This document shows, in pieces, positions 9,006 to 16,638 of a stretch of 64,000 nt of DNA. Within the stretch, counting starts at the first letter, position 1. Each line of letters opens with the position of its first letter. The notes beneath the pieces are model-generated. The model had not been told where the DNA came from and ran no database searches. It worked only from the letters and a program-made list of their open reading frames with translations. A program made the translations under genes and the position numbers. This stretch comes from Planctomycetota bacterium (GTDB lineage: Bacteria > Planctomycetota > UBA8742 > UBA2392), in contig JAGQRH010000014.1 of assembly GCA_020425605.1 (NCBI GenBank), forward strand, positions 1 to 64,000, written 5' to 3'.

Positions 9006-10229
9006 TTAGAAGTCCTCGGCTTTTTCGCCCACGATCAGGTCGACGGTCTTTTCCTTGCCGTCTTCCGGGTTGCGCAGCGTCAGCTGGATGTGCGTGCCCA
9101 CGGGGACGCCATAGCTGACCGGCACGTCAACCTCGCGGCTGCTGAACATGTTGCCGACCTTGCGCTTGCGGGTGATGTAGCCCACGCCGAGCATTTCCTT
9201 CAGACGGTCCCAGCCGGGGATGCGGTAGTTGTCTACGCGCACCAGCTGCCAGCCGACCTGGATGCCCGCCGCCGAGGCCGGGCTCTCGTCTTCGACTTCC
9301 GATATAAAGATTTCTTTCGTCCCGCTGGGCTTCTTGGCCTTGAAGCCGAGCCAGCCCTGTGCCAGTTCATCCTGCGCGACGCCTTTCTTGAGCTGGGCAA
9401 TGACTGCGCGAATCTGGTTGCTGGGAACCGCGCAGCCGAGGTGCCGGCCCGCCATGAAGTGGGCGCAGCTCATGCCGACGACTTCGCCGTCCATGTTGAC
9501 GATCGGGCCGCCGTGGTCGCCGTCGTGAATCGCAACGTCGACTTCCATCACGTTGCCCTTGTACGGGTCGCCGCCGGTGTTGGGGTCATCCGGGGTCATT
9601 ACGTCGATCGGCTCAAAGCGGTAGAAGCCTGAGGCGGTGCCGTAGCTCATGGCGATTTCGCGGTCGATGATGAGGCTGTCGAGCGTGTTTCCGAAGCCGC
9701 AGACGGCCGAGCCCATTGCTACCTTGTCAGAGTCGCCGAACTTCAGCGACGGCAGCTTCGGGTGGCCCTCATCCATCTTGACCAGAAGCACCAGGTTGCG
9801 GCGGTCGCGCCCGACGACTTCGCCCTTGAACTCAGTGCCGTCGTGGGCCATCAGCCACACTTTGTCGCCTTTGTTCAGGTACATGTCGGAGCTGCGCGAG
9901 TTGCTGTTCATCAGCTCGCCGGCTTCGAGGCAGGTGACGACGTAGTCCCCGTCGATCACAAAGCCCGCAGCGGCGGTCGCGCCACCGCCGGCCAGCCCGG
10001 TCTGGCCGGGGTTGCCGATGTCAGGGCGCGAGGCGGCGATTGCCACCACGGCCGGAGTAATCGCCTTGGCAAACGAGACTCTCTCGGTCTGAAGATTCTT
10101 AAGAGTCTCAAACTTGCCCTCTGCGCCGACGTAGGGGGTCACAGCGGCCGCTGCAACGGCCAGCCCGGTAAGGGCTGTCGCGATAAGCAGCATTCGCATG
10201 CGGCGCGTCATCAAAGTAGCCACACCCAT
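9006..10229 (-). CDS. HtrA-like protein with all three catalytic residues replaced (probable pseudoprotease)
   Basis: The 407-residue product starts at the ATG at 10229, supported by AAAGGA 8 nt upstream. It has a signal-anchor (residues about 10-30), a trypsin-fold domain and a PDZ-like C-terminus (about 300-400). The expected histidine position reads TCLEAGEL (Glu), the Asp position RRNLVLLVKMD (Asn) and the Ser position DGDHGGPIVN (His). The oxyanion glycine-glycine-proline is kept, so the fold is clearly retained. It is the first gene of the three-gene HtrA-like operon. Conserved fold with lost chemistry suggests binding or an allosteric role. Confidence 0.85.
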   Translation of the reverse strand: MGVATLMTRRMRMLLIATALTGLAVAAAAVTPYVGAEGKFETLKNLQTERVSFAKAITPAVVAIAASRPDIGNPGQTGLAGGGATAAAGFVIDGDYVVTCLEAGELMNSNSRSSDMYLNKGDKVWLMAHDGTEFKGEVVGRDRRNLVLLVKMDEGHPKLPSLKFGDSDKVAMGSAVCGFGNTLDSLIIDREIAMSYGTASGFYRFEPIDVMTPDDPNTGGDPYKGNVMEVDVAIHDGDHGGPIVNMDGEVVGMSCAHFMAGRHLGCAVPSNQIRAVIAQLKKGVAQDELAQGWLGFKAKKPSGTKEIFISEVEDESPASAAGIQVGWQLVRVDNYRIPGWDRLKEMLGVGYITRKRKVGNMFSSREVDVPVSYGVPVGTHIQLTLRNPEDGKEKTVDLIVGEKAEDF

Positions 10230-10402
10230 CCGAAATCCTTTCGTGTACAGGGTTCAGGCGAGACCCCGTGGGCCTCGGTGATACCCACTTTTACGGAGCA
10301 AGGGTGGTCAACCGAACGTCAAAATCCTCACGAACTATCAGGGAAAGGGACAAGCAGCAGTTGGACCGTGTTGCCGGGACCGGGCGTGCATGCATGCGGT
10401 GC

Positions 10403-10439
10403 TGCAAAAACAAAGCCGCCGCCCAAGTGGGCGGCGGCT
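10403..10439 (-). terminator. Rho-independent terminator of the 13.1-10.5 kb operon
   Basis: An 11-bp perfect stem (AGCCGCCGCCC / GGGCGGCGGCT, 10414-10439, loop AAGT) is followed on the minus strand by a T-rich run (TTTGTTTTTG). It lies 20 nt after the stop of the 212-residue protein gene. Confidence 0.8.
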
Positions 10440-10458
10440 GATTGAGACTTGCGACTGC

Positions 10459-11097
10459 CTACTGCGCGTTCGTGCGGGCTTCAGCGTAGCGGCGAATGAT
10501 CTGGTCCTTCCATTCGCGCTTGACCTCGATGCCGCTGGCGCCGCCGCAAAGCTTGACGATGCTGGATTCACCCAGGCCGTATGCACGCGCCTTGCCCTCG
10601 GAAACATCCTGGCCGAGCAGGATGTACGCGCGGCTGATGCTGTCGCCTACGTCGAACACCACAAACTCAAGGTGCACGGCCGCGTCAGTCGGGCTGGCGA
10701 GGGTGAACACGTCACCCAGGTTCACACCCTGGGTTGCGCCCACGTTCAGGACCGCCACGTCTACTTCGCCTTCACTGAGGCGCCCGATGTAGTTGTGGGT
10801 TTCAAAGCCGGAGATCTGGATCGAGCCAAGCGTCTGGATGGAAGCGCCGCCGCCGTTCCAGTCAGCGATCGACTTCTTGGGGAAGCCGAACAAGCCGACA
10901 TCGAATTCCTTGTTCGTGTAGCCGACTGCCAGAACCAGCGTGATGATTGCAATCAACGCGCTCGGGATTGCCAGGCCGAAGGCTGCGAACTTGTCGAACT
11001 TGCCCACTGCCTCGGACTGTGCCGGGCTTGGTGCGCCGCCGCCGGCCTTGGGGGCCCCGCCTGCAGCGCGCTTCGGTGGAAGAGGCTTTTTCGCCAT
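10459..11097 (-). CDS. Membrane protein with shared C-terminal GV..G..F domain, unknown function
   Basis: The 212-residue product has a Pro/Ala/Gly-rich cytoplasmic N-terminus (1-30), one membrane helix near residues 38-60 (FGLAIPSALIAIITLVLAVG) and an external domain. That domain contains the segment NVGATQGVNLGDVFTL (about residue 118). The same pattern, a glycine-valine turn followed by G/H-x-x-F-x-[IL], recurs in the two upstream genes of the operon. It resembles small beta-barrel modules of MreC or flagellar FlgT type, but that is only a pattern-level comparison. Third and last gene of the operon, 57 nt after its neighbour. Confidence 0.65.
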   Translation of the reverse strand: MAKKPLPPKRAAGGAPKAGGGAPSPAQSEAVGKFDKFAAFGLAIPSALIAIITLVLAVGYTNKEFDVGLFGFPKKSIADWNGGGASIQTLGSIQISGFETHNYIGRLSEGEVDVAVLNVGATQGVNLGDVFTLASPTDAAVHLEFVVFDVGDSISRAYILLGQDVSEGKARAYGLGESSIVKLCGGASGIEVKREWKDQIIRRYAEARTNAQ

Positions 11098-11154
11098 CGT
11101 TCTTTCCTTACTGTCGTGACTATGCTGCGTCCTGTCCTGCCAGTTCTGTCATCG

Positions 11155-12219
11155 CTAGCGGCGCTGGGCGCCGTTGCCGTACGGGGTGGCTGTCTTCACA
11201 TTGTCGCCGTTGAGCACGATGCGCTTGCCGCGGAATTCCTCAGCAAGGCGGCCGATGGCCACGTTGGCGCGAACGTTTTCAACGACCATCTTCCCGATGT
11301 AGGTGTCGTCGCGGAAGATCGAGAAGGCCTGGCCTTCAAACACGCCTTCGTTGGTACCGATGCTGATGCTGACAACGCCGGTGTTCGGGTCATCGCCGAC
11401 GCCCACTACCTTGCCGCGCAGCCAGCCGCGACCGGCCGTGTCGGCCAGGATGCGGAGGTTATTGTCGGCCACTTCGTACATGGAAAGGATGCGGATGACG
11501 CCCTCGTAGTGCTTGGCGGTGTCGTAGTACGCGTCCTCGATGGTCATTTCCTGACTGTCGATGCGCTTGATGTCATTCTCGACCTGGGCCAGCTCGGCCT
11601 TCAGGGCGTCGCGCTCAATCATGGCGCGCTGGATTTCGTAGTCGAGGTTGAACACCTTCTGCTGGAAGCTGGCGATGATGTAGCGGTAGGACTGCATCTC
11701 AGCGGCGAACATGCGCGCCTGTTCACGCACTTCGTCGAGGCGCTGCGTGTGAACGCGGCGTTCGCGGTTTGCGTTGGCGATGGCCTGGCGCAGCTCCGTG
11801 ATGTCGGAAATGGCCTGCTGCTTCGCGCCGCCGAAGTTGTCGTTCTGCTCTGCGCCCTTCTGCTTTTCAATGGCGAGCAGGCTGGCGGCCGGGCTGATCT
11901 TGGCGCCGGGCAGCGGGTCCGTGCTGCCGCCGGGTACGCTGCCACCTTCATCGGGCAGCCCGTAGGGTGCCGCGCCGATGCTTTCCGGCGTGAGCCCGGT
12001 GTCGTCGCTTGAGCCGCCCTTGTCGTGACCACGCTCGGCGACGATGCCGCCCTTGAGGTCAACGTAGCGATAGGCAATGGCACGGCGAATGTTCGCTTCA
12101 GCAATGAACTTGCTGCGCCAACTGGGCTCCGTGCTGTTGCTCATGAAGATGAAGGTGACCAGCAGGCCGACAAGCCATGCCAGAGTCAGCATCAACATAG
12201 TTCTTGAGAAAACGCCCAT
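11155..12219 (-). CDS. Membrane-anchored coiled-coil protein with GV..G..F domain
   Basis: The 354-residue product has an N-terminal membrane helix (residues about 8-27, LTLAWLVGLLVTFIFM) and a Gly/Ser-rich segment. A long coiled coil follows (about 115-225: repeated leucine/alanine heptads, ending NDIKRIDSQEMTIEDAYYD). The last 90 residues form a compact beta domain with SIGTNEGVFEGQAFSIF. The architecture of membrane anchor, coiled coil and beta module is MreC-like. The gene is not in a mreBCD context, so I do not call it MreC. Second gene of a three-gene operon. Confidence 0.65.
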   Translation of the reverse strand: MGVFSRTMLMLTLAWLVGLLVTFIFMSNSTEPSWRSKFIAEANIRRAIAYRYVDLKGGIVAERGHDKGGSSDDTGLTPESIGAAPYGLPDEGGSVPGGSTDPLPGAKISPAASLLAIEKQKGAEQNDNFGGAKQQAISDITELRQAIANANRERRVHTQRLDEVREQARMFAAEMQSYRYIIASFQQKVFNLDYEIQRAMIERDALKAELAQVENDIKRIDSQEMTIEDAYYDTAKHYEGVIRILSMYEVADNNLRILADTAGRGWLRGKVVGVGDDPNTGVVSISIGTNEGVFEGQAFSIFRDDTYIGKMVVENVRANVAIGRLAEEFRGKRIVLNGDNVKTATPYGNGAQRR

Positions 12220-12255
12220 TTCACACCCTCGCGTTAAGACGCGCTGTTTACCTGT

Positions 12256-13134
12256 TTACTTGCGGGTCGCCCGTGACATGAACAACCGGGTCAACGCCTC
12301 GTCCTTGGCGGTCGGCTTCACGCTCGACTTGACCAGGTCGACGATTACGCACTCGGCGGTTTCGTTCTGCACTTCCACTACGTCTACGACAGCGATGGTG
12401 CTGCCGCCGCGCATGATGGTGAACTTCTGGTGCAGCTCAACGCCGTCGCGACGGCCCTTGTTGATCTGCAGGCTGTTACCTGTTACCCACTGCACGCTGG
12501 CGAAGATCACCGGGCCGTTGTCACCCAGGTCCCGCTGCAGGTCCGGGCGCAACCAGCGGTAGCGCGCCAGGCGATCGAGGCGGTCTTCCAGTTCTTCACT
12601 CTCGAGGAACAGGTAGGTCTCGATACGGCGGTAGTCCTCATGCTTCATCGCATAGTCGTTGTGGCGCTGCGCGACCTTGAGCAGCTTGTCGCCGCGGTCC
12701 GTGAACACCTGTGACTTGCGATCGGTCAGTTCACCGACCGTGCGCTGCAGCTTGTCTACCACCTGCTCATTGTAGTCCTGAGAGATCCGCGCAAACGGCT
12801 CAACGGCGGTCTTCAGGTTGTCAGCTGCCGTTCGTGCATCATCGCGGGTCTGCTCGGCCTCGAGCTTCCAGGCTTCCAGTGCCTGCTTGGTGGCGTTGAG
12901 TGCGGCCACTTCTGCAGAATTCTGGGCCATGCTCTGCTGGTTGGCGGCCCGCTGCGCGAGCAGCTGGTTATACGCCTGTTCCAGTGAGGCCTTGTCACGA
13001 TGGCGCGCGTCACGCTCGTTCTGGTACTTCTCGCGCCATTGGACGTTGCCGGCCATCGATACCCACACGTACTGGCTGAGGATCAGACAGACCACCAGGT
13101 TGATGATGACGAATACCTTCGTAACAGTATGCAC
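12256..13134 (-). CDS. Membrane-anchored coiled-coil protein, paralogue of the next gene
   Basis: The 292-residue product has an N-terminal membrane helix (residues 6-24, KVFVIINLVVCLILSQYVW) and a coiled coil from about 30 to 150. An alpha-helical link and a C-terminal beta module with NKGRRDGVELHQKFTIM (about 235) complete it. It shares order of parts and module with the 354-residue protein downstream, so the two are probably diverged paralogues. It opens the operon. The 454-nt gap upstream separates it from rpsB, transcribed the other way. An envelope organising role is a guess from architecture only. Confidence 0.65.
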   Translation of the reverse strand: MHTVTKVFVIINLVVCLILSQYVWVSMAGNVQWREKYQNERDARHRDKASLEQAYNQLLAQRAANQQSMAQNSAEVAALNATKQALEAWKLEAEQTRDDARTAADNLKTAVEPFARISQDYNEQVVDKLQRTVGELTDRKSQVFTDRGDKLLKVAQRHNDYAMKHEDYRRIETYLFLESEELEDRLDRLARYRWLRPDLQRDLGDNGPVIFASVQWVTGNSLQINKGRRDGVELHQKFTIMRGGSTIAVVDVVEVQNETAECVIVDLVKSSVKPTAKDEALTRLFMSRATRK

Positions 13135-13419
13135 GTGCTACTCCCACAAGAATGCCGAACGAAAACGGCCTTCTCCGAGGACAAGTCAGTTACGATTAGG
13201 GGGGTGTTCAGACCAATGACGATAATGCGTCGCTAGGGGAGGTCAAGAGGATAAATCGGCTCGCAAGCCCGTTCTAATCCGGGCGATACGGCGGAGTCAC
13301 GCCGCAGTCATGCGTCTGGAGTCTGGCGTCAGGAGTCACACTTTCTCCAGCCACTTTGCCCCGTCGGAGCCGACCCCGGACGCCGGACTTCAGGCCCCGC
13401 ACTATCCATTGACCCCTCG
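13135..13419. other. Non-coding spacer between divergent operons
   Basis: No gene with a plausible start was found here. The stretch 13305-13345 carries an imperfect run of GTCTGGAGTC / GGCGTCAGGAGTC units similar in style to the CCTGA run at 22880-22917. A short hairpin (GCCCG/CGGGC) near 13268-13286 has a T-loop-like sequence but is not a tRNA. Confidence 0.5.
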
Positions 13420-13448
13420 TTGACAGTGCACAATGCGAGCCCTACACT
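13420..13448 (+). promoter_or_regulatory. Near-consensus sigma70-type promoter of rpsB-tsf
   Basis: TTGACA (13420-13425), exactly 17 nt of spacer and TACACT (13443-13448) form the best promoter in the window. The start of transcription should lie near 13455, leaving a leader of about 130 nt before rpsB. That is long enough for translational autoregulation by S2, as known in other bacteria. Confidence 0.8.
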
Positions 13449-13588
13449 TCCCGCCCTTATTTTGCGGTGATGTCCTTCCCGTGTGTGGAAGGAGCCGCAG
13501 GGCTTGAGTTGTGATTCCTGGCCGGGGTTGTGCCGCGAGAGCGGTCAAACAACGACTCCGCTACGCCGGCGATCACATGAAGGAAGAC

Positions 13589-14668
13589 ATGAGCGACGAC
13601 GTTGTTTCCACGATTCTCGACGAAAAGGCCCCGGCCACATGGTCGGACAAAGTGCCGGCCGTCGGCCCCGAATCCCTGATTGAAGCAGGTTTCCACTTCG
13701 GCCACCGCGCCAGCAAGTGGAACCCGAAGATGAAGCCGTTCATCCGCGACAAGCGCAACGGCATTCACATTATCGACCTTAAGGAAAGCCTGCGCGGGGT
13801 AATCACCGCCAAGCACTTCCTTCGTAATCTCACCAGCACCGGTGCACGCGTGCTGTTCGTGGGCACGAAGCGCCAGGCCAAGGATATCGTGCGCGAGCAG
13901 GCCCTGCGCTCAAGCCAGGCCTTCATGTGCGAGCGCTGGCTGGGCGGTACGCTGACCAATTTCTCCACCATCCGCCGCCGTCTCTCGCGCCTTGAGGCCC
14001 TTGAAAAGCTTCACACCACCGGCCGACTGGCCGCGATGCCAAAGAAGATGCAGTCGGTCCTGAATCGCGAAAAGGGCAAGATCGAAAGCAACCTCGACGG
14101 TCTTCGCAACCTGGACCGCCTCCCGGCCGCGCTGGTCGTTGTGGACGCAAGCCAGGAAGAGATTGCGATTCTTGAGGCCAACAAGCTCGAGATTCCGATC
14201 GTCGCCATCGTCGACAGCAACAGCAACCCGGACCGCATCGATATCGTGATCCCGGGCAATGATGACAGCGTCCGTGGTCTGCAGATTGTGCTGAAGTCGC
14301 TTGCCGACTCCTGCATTGAAGGCCGCAAGCTTCACGAGTCCGGCCAGGGCATGGCCAGCAAGCTCGACATCCGTGCCTTTGACGAAGCACCGAACCCGAA
14401 GAAGCCGGAGCGCGGCGGACGTCGTCCGCAGCGTGATCGCGGCGCAGGCGGTGGCCGCACTCGCCACGCCCGCACCAGCGAGCAGAAGGCTGCAGTGGAC
14501 GCGAGCGCAGAGGAAGCGGCGAAGCAGGCCGAGGCGCAGACCAAGGACGCGCCGGCACCGACCGTGCGCCGCAAGCCGCCGGCCAAGAAGCCCGAGCAGA
14601 AGCCCGATGCTGCCCCGGCAGCCTCCGCGCCGAAGCCCGAGGCGAAGTCGGAAGGCACCGAAAGCTAG
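13589..14668 (+). CDS. rpsB: 30S ribosomal protein S2 with long low-complexity C-terminal extension
   Basis: The S2 body is unmistakable: EAGFHFGHRASKWNPKM, RNGIHIIDL, then ERWLGGTLTNF and the ALVVVDASQE block. The ATG at 13589 is chosen because AAGGAAG lies just upstream; an ATG at 13577 is the alternative. The product is 359 residues, against about 240 in E. coli. Residues from about 260 on form a Lys/Glu/Ala/Pro-rich, probably disordered tail with RGGRRPQRDRGAGGGR. S2 is a late-assembling small-subunit protein near S1. It is co-transcribed with tsf, as in most bacteria. Confidence 0.95.
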   Translation: MSDDVVSTILDEKAPATWSDKVPAVGPESLIEAGFHFGHRASKWNPKMKPFIRDKRNGIHIIDLKESLRGVITAKHFLRNLTSTGARVLFVGTKRQAKDIVREQALRSSQAFMCERWLGGTLTNFSTIRRRLSRLEALEKLHTTGRLAAMPKKMQSVLNREKGKIESNLDGLRNLDRLPAALVVVDASQEEIAILEANKLEIPIVAIVDSNSNPDRIDIVIPGNDDSVRGLQIVLKSLADSCIEGRKLHESGQGMASKLDIRAFDEAPNPKKPERGGRRPQRDRGAGGGRTRHARTSEQKAAVDASAEEAAKQAEAQTKDAPAPTVRRKPPAKKPEQKPDAAPAASAPKPEAKSEGTES

Positions 14669-14694
14669 TTCGCAACCATTGAGCGTTACTACAC

Positions 14695-14719
14695 AGGGGC
14701 GCTCGCATTGAGCGCCCCT
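14695..14719 (+). terminator. rpsB-tsf intergenic hairpin (attenuator-like)
   Basis: Ten-base perfect arms (AGGGGCGCTC / GAGCGCCCCT) flank a GCATT loop between rpsB and tsf. No T-tract follows, so it may attenuate transcription or stabilise the rpsB end rather than fully terminate. Confidence 0.55.
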
Positions 14720-14775
14720 GCAACTAAACGGCCCTTGCCGGTCACAAGACGAATCCAGAGAACGAGGACATACGG

Positions 14776-15621
14776 ATGGCAGAGATTACGGTTGCCCTGA
14801 TCAAGGAACTTCGCGAACGCACCGGTTGCGGAATGATGGACGCCAAGCGCGCCCTGCAGGAAGCCGGCGGCGACGTCAACAAGGCCATCGACGACCTGCG
14901 CAAGAAGGGCGAAGTCAAGGCCGCCAAGAAGGCCGGGCGCGAAACCGCCGAGGGCAAGGTCGGCATCGTGGTCGAAGGCAAGGTCGCGGCCGTGGTCGCC
15001 GTGAAATGCGAGACCGACTTCACGGCCGGCAACGACGAGTTCAAGGCGCTGGTCGACAACATCGCCAAGGCGATCCACGCGAGCGAGGGCGAAGCTTCCG
15101 AGCTCGCGTACCCGGGCGGCGGCACGGTGGGCGACGCCGTGAAGGCGCTCGTGGCCAAGACCGGCGAAAACATGCAGATCGGCAACTACAAGCGCCTGCA
15201 GCTTAGCGGCACCGGATTCTTCGGAAGCTACCTGCACAGCGACGGCAAGCTCGGCGTCCTGGCCCAGTTCGAAGGCGCCGACGGCGGCGAAGCGGAAGCT
15301 GCGCTGGCCAAGGACATCGCCATGCACGCGGCCGCAACCAACCCGCTCGGCCTGACCAAGGACGACGTGCCGGCGGACCTGATCGCCAAGGAAAAGGAAA
15401 TCGCGCTCGAGCAGGCCAAGGCCAGCGGGAAGCCGGAGAACATCCAGGAGAAGATCGCCGAGGGCAAAGTCGCTGCGTTCTTCAAGGAACAGACGCTGCT
15501 CGCGCAGCCGTTCGTGAAGGACACGTCCGTCACGGTCGAGCAGCACGTAGCAAATACCGCCAAGGCCAGCGGCAAGCAGTACAAGCTCACCGCCTTCGCC
15601 CGCATCAAGGTCGGCGAGTAA
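14776..15621 (+). CDS. tsf: Translation elongation factor Ts
   Basis: The 281-residue product has the N-terminal UBA-like domain with TGCGMMDAKRALQEAGG (about 16-33), then the core with AVKCETDFTAGN (about 76-87). A second dimerisation-type subdomain and a C-terminal helix ending in IKVGE follow. EF-Ts recycles EF-Tu by catalysing GDP release. Length is typical of the medium-size bacterial form. It lies 107 nt after rpsB. Its last 94 bp recur, diverged, at 15891-15984, which makes this end a likely recombination joint. Confidence 0.95.
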   Translation: MAEITVALIKELRERTGCGMMDAKRALQEAGGDVNKAIDDLRKKGEVKAAKKAGRETAEGKVGIVVEGKVAAVVAVKCETDFTAGNDEFKALVDNIAKAIHASEGEASELAYPGGGTVGDAVKALVAKTGENMQIGNYKRLQLSGTGFFGSYLHSDGKLGVLAQFEGADGGEAEAALAKDIAMHAAATNPLGLTKDDVPADLIAKEKEIALEQAKASGKPENIQEKIAEGKVAAFFKEQTLLAQPFVKDTSVTVEQHVANTAKASGKQYKLTAFARIKVGE

Positions 15622-15740
15622 AGGCGCCAGCAAAGGGGGCTGGCTCGCGCCGAAGCCTTGGCGAAGGCGGTTGCCTGCCTGTCCTGAGCCTGTCGAAGCG
15701 GACCCCTTTACGGCCATGCACCAGCAAGCCGTCTCAAACA

Positions 15741-15770
15741 AAGACCCCGCCAACGCGGGGTCTTTTCGTT
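15741..15770 (+). terminator. rpsB-tsf terminator (copy 1)
   Basis: AAGACCCCGC / GCGGGGTCTT with a CAAC loop is followed by TTCGTT. The stem and its upstream flank (GACCCCTTTACGG, ATGCACCAGCAAGC) recur at 16080-16150, and the stem alone recurs at 16555-16583. Confidence 0.8.
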
Positions 15771-15866
15771 ACGATACGGATGTGGCGGATGAGAAGGTGC
15801 GAGGTGTGGTCGGGCAGGCTCAAGCGCCAAGATCGGCTACAAAGCCCTAGAAATAAGCATATAAAA

Positions 15867-15883
15867 GTAGCCTGACCCCTTTG
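15867..15883 (+). repeat. REP half-site
   Basis: GTAGCCTGACCCCTTTG matches the right arm of the REP elements nearby. It sits immediately before the displaced tsf tail and is preceded by an A/T-rich ATAAAA, like the half-site at 16262. Confidence 0.6.
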
Positions 15884-15890
15884 TTTCCTG

Positions 15891-15987
15891 CGTCACGGTC
15901 GAGCAGCACGTGGCCAACACCGCCAAGGCCGCAGGCAAGCAGTACAAGCTCACGGCCTTCGCCCGCATCAAGGTCGGCGAGTAAAGG
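15891..15987 (+). repeat. Displaced second copy of the tsf 3' end (97 bp)
   Basis: This segment repeats 15528-15624, including the TAA stop (15982-15984), 363 bp downstream. Seven substitutions separate the copies. In the tsf frame they are GTA/GTG, GCA/GCC, AAT/AAC, ACC/ACG (all synonymous) and AGC/GCA (Ser/Ala). That pattern shows both sequences evolved as coding tsf ends, so this is probably a tail from a diverged allele rather than a simple local duplication. There is no start codon or ribosome site, so it is not expected to be translated. Confidence 0.85.
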
Positions 15988-15992
15988 GGTCA

Positions 15993-16041
15993 GTAAAGGG
16001 GTCTGGCTCCGCAGCGAGGCGGAGGTGCCTGACCCCTTTAC
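15993..16041. repeat. REPIN-like palindrome
   Basis: Outer arms GTAAAGGGGTC / GACCCCTTTAC and inner arms CTCCGC / GCGGAG are separated by short mismatched segments (TGG / GTGCCT). The AAAGGGGTCTGG and GGTGCCTGACCCCTTT halves recur at 16185, 16501, 21734 and 31842. Palindromic REP pairs are the typical substrate of RAYT transposases. Confidence 0.75.
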
Positions 16042-16118
16042 GGCGAACAACCAGCCCGCTCCGCGACGTTGCAGTGCCCGACCCCTTTACGGTCATGCAC
16101 CAGCAAGCTGTCTTCAAC

Positions 16119-16150
16119 AAAGACCCCGCGAGATTCGCGGGGTCTTTTCG
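16119..16150 (+). terminator. Terminator copy 2, downstream of the displaced tsf tail
   Basis: AAAGACCCCGCGA / CGCGGGGTCTTTT followed by CG. The preceding 39 bases (from 16080) match the flank of copy 1 with few changes, so tsf tail and terminator moved or were duplicated as one block. Confidence 0.75.
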
Positions 16151-16184
16151 TTAGGATATGGATCAAGCGCCCAGGAAGGAGCGA

Positions 16185-16231
16185 GGTGCAAAGGGGTCTG
16201 GCTCCCGCAGGGTGCCTGACCCCTTTGCACC
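16185..16231. repeat. REPIN-like palindrome with 14-bp arms
   Basis: GGTGCAAAGGGGTC and GACCCCTTTGCACC form perfect 14-bp arms around TGGCTCCCGCAGGGTGCCT. It is the same family as 15993-16041. Confidence 0.75.
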
Positions 16232-16261
16232 AGCAACACACCAGAGCTACACCAAAATAAA

Positions 16262-16279
16262 GTAGCCTGACCCCTTTTT
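16262..16279 (+). repeat. REP half-site abutting the RAYT remnant
   Basis: GTAGCCTGACCCCTTTTT, preceded by AAATAAA, is a second copy of the half-site at 15867. The transposase remnant begins directly in it, so the 5' truncation point of the transposase lies at this repeat. Confidence 0.6.
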
Positions 16280-16504
16280 AGTTCTCCCCTCGCTCACTGG
16301 CTGGTGCGCGGCCCCGCGCCTCGGCCGGAGCCGTGGCTGCGCTTCGTCAATCGCGAGGAAGAGGCCGAGCTGCTGGCCCGACTGCGCGAGTGCGTGAACC
16401 GGGGCGCGCCGTTCGGCAACCCCACGTGGCGCGAGAACGCGGCGCGCAAGCTGGGGCTGGAGTCGGCAATTCGACCACGCGGCCGGCCGCGCAAGGACGC
16501 GTAG
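16271..16504 (+). pseudogene. 3' remnant of a REP-associated tyrosine transposase (RAYT)
   Basis: The open frame after the TGA at 16268 encodes about 77 residues and ends with TAG at 16504. It contains EPWLRFVN, then RECVNRGAPFGNPTW and LGLESAIRPRGRPRK. These are the characteristic C-terminal motifs of RAYT proteins (Y1/IS200-like transposases that mobilise REP palindromes). The catalytic HUH domain and its tyrosine, which lie N-terminal to this part, are absent. REP palindromes flank both sides, as at intact RAYT loci. A GTG at 16304 could start a 66-residue peptide, but function is unlikely. Confidence 0.8.
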
Positions 16505-16539
16505 CACTTGCTAAAGGGGTCAGGCACCGCAAGTGCTAC
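16501..16539. repeat. REP element enclosed by an 11-bp inverted repeat
   Basis: GTAGCACTTGC (16501-16511) and GCAAGTGCTAC (16529-16539) are perfect inverted arms enclosing TAAAGGGGTCAGGCACC. The left arm contains the RAYT remnant's stop codon, so the REP lies directly at the transposase 3' end. Confidence 0.75.
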
Positions 16540-16554
16540 CAGCCCGTAGATCAC

Positions 16555-16583
16555 AAGACCCCGCGAACAACGCGGGGTCTTTT
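16555..16583 (+). terminator. Terminator copy 3
   Basis: AAGACCCCGCG / CGCGGGGTCTTTT with an AACAA loop repeats the tsf terminator stem a third time. It closes the repeat island before the next gene. Confidence 0.75.
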
Positions 16584-16638
16584 CATAGGATGCCGCGCGG
16601 ACTGTGTGACATGAAGACGTCTGCTTCCCGGAGATGCG

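Noticed and set aside
10390..12012. 540-codon plus-strand frame across the coiled-coil operon
   Set aside because: Antisense shadow in GC-rich DNA; it starts within a minus-strand terminator and has no ribosome site.
13258..13290. T-loop-like GTTCTAATCC suggesting a tRNA
   Set aside because: No acceptor or anticodon stem can be paired; only a short hairpin remains.
15622..16583. Repeated GACCCCTTT motifs as a CRISPR array
   Set aside because: Copies are palindromic halves at irregular spacing and orientation, with no constant-length spacers.
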